Of a stretch of DNA of 64,000 bases, positions 64,000-64,000 are shown in pieces. The notes beneath the pieces are model-generated. The model was not told the origin of the DNA. It searched no databases and saw nothing but the letters and a program-made list of their open reading frames with translations. Each line of letters begins with the position of its first letter. Positions within the stretch are counted from its first letter, which is position 1. The translations under genes and the position numbers were made by a program. Source of the stretch: Rossellomorea sp. SC111 (lineage in GTDB: Bacteria > Bacillota > Bacilli > Bacillales > Bacillaceae_B). Location of the stretch: assembly GCF_024733565.1 (NCBI RefSeq), contig NZ_JANIOC010000014.1, positions 44,759 through 108,758 of the forward strand, given 5' to 3'.

Positions 64000-64000
64000 A

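Overview
The window is a chromosomal segment of a low-to-mid GC, endospore-forming member of the Bacillaceae. The evidence is the gene content and order, which follow the ytgP-leuS-ytqAB-ytpAB-metK/pckA-ytmAB-ytlACD-ytkD-luxS-ythAB-men-yteA-glg part of the Bacillus subtilis chromosome; typical Bacillus SD sequences (AAGGAGG-type, many TTG/GTG starts); Bacillus-type riboswitches and T-box; and sporulation-linked genes (cse60, yteA). I cannot name the species from sequence alone; a Bacillus/Rossellomorea-like organism is a guess. It is mostly ordinary core chromosome, with no prophage, CRISPR array or intact insertion sequence.

Layout. 1-6.6 kb: lipid II flippase-like ytgP (cut by the window edge), flavoprotein ytfP, cse60, a rhodanese, and leuS behind a T-box. 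6.7-10.5 kb: a 3-hydroxybutyrate permease/dehydrogenase operon with a textbook sigma-54 promoter, a candidate enhancer and an adjacent PAS/AAA+ activator. 10.6-16 kb: a cupin, an apparently free-standing small RNA, an MFS exporter, two tiny genes, ytqAB and a luciferase-like oxidoreductase. 16-21.4 kb: a secreted InhA-type M6 metalloprotease with CodY-like boxes upstream, the terpene synthase gene ytpB with ytpA, and ytoA. 21.4-25 kb: divergent metK (SAM riboswitch) and pckA (CcpN-like box). 25-33 kb: an acetyltransferase, bioY (BirA box), metE under tandem SAM and cobalamin riboswitches, thiC under a TPP riboswitch, and cutC. 33-40.6 kb: small lipoprotein, ytmB, ytmA, the ytlA-ytlC-ytlD ABC importer, ytkD, a holin-like protein, several small genes, luxS and yidD. 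40.7-45 kb: a Zur-box zinc-binding lipoprotein, cytochrome bd genes ythAB and a short-chain reductase. 45-54 kb: the menaquinone genes menF-menD-menH-menB-menE-menC, with menA divergent. 53.8-54.5 kb: a gene-free stretch with two related palindromic repeats. 54.5-63.2 kb: yteA and the glycogen operon glgB-glgC-glgD-glgA-glgP. 63.7-64 kb: tRNA-Glu, tRNA-Ser and tRNA-Asn.

How it works together. A methionine/SAM theme runs through the window: metK, metE and luxS are all here, and metK and metE carry SAM riboswitches. Cofactor supply is sensed directly in several places (SAM, cobalamin, TPP, biotin through BirA, zinc through Zur). Menaquinone synthesis and cytochrome bd serve respiration, pckA serves gluconeogenesis, and 3-hydroxybutyrate use and glycogen turnover are reserve-carbon functions. 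Four near-identical GGGACGGACCT hairpins sit at gene 3' ends and look like a dispersed repeat co-opted as terminators.

The least explained items are the orphan small RNA (11.3 kb), the palindromic repeat pair (53.8-54.4 kb), several tiny genes, and the dual-riboswitch leader of metE. The last matches a known but rare architecture. I did not find a clearly new multi-gene system.
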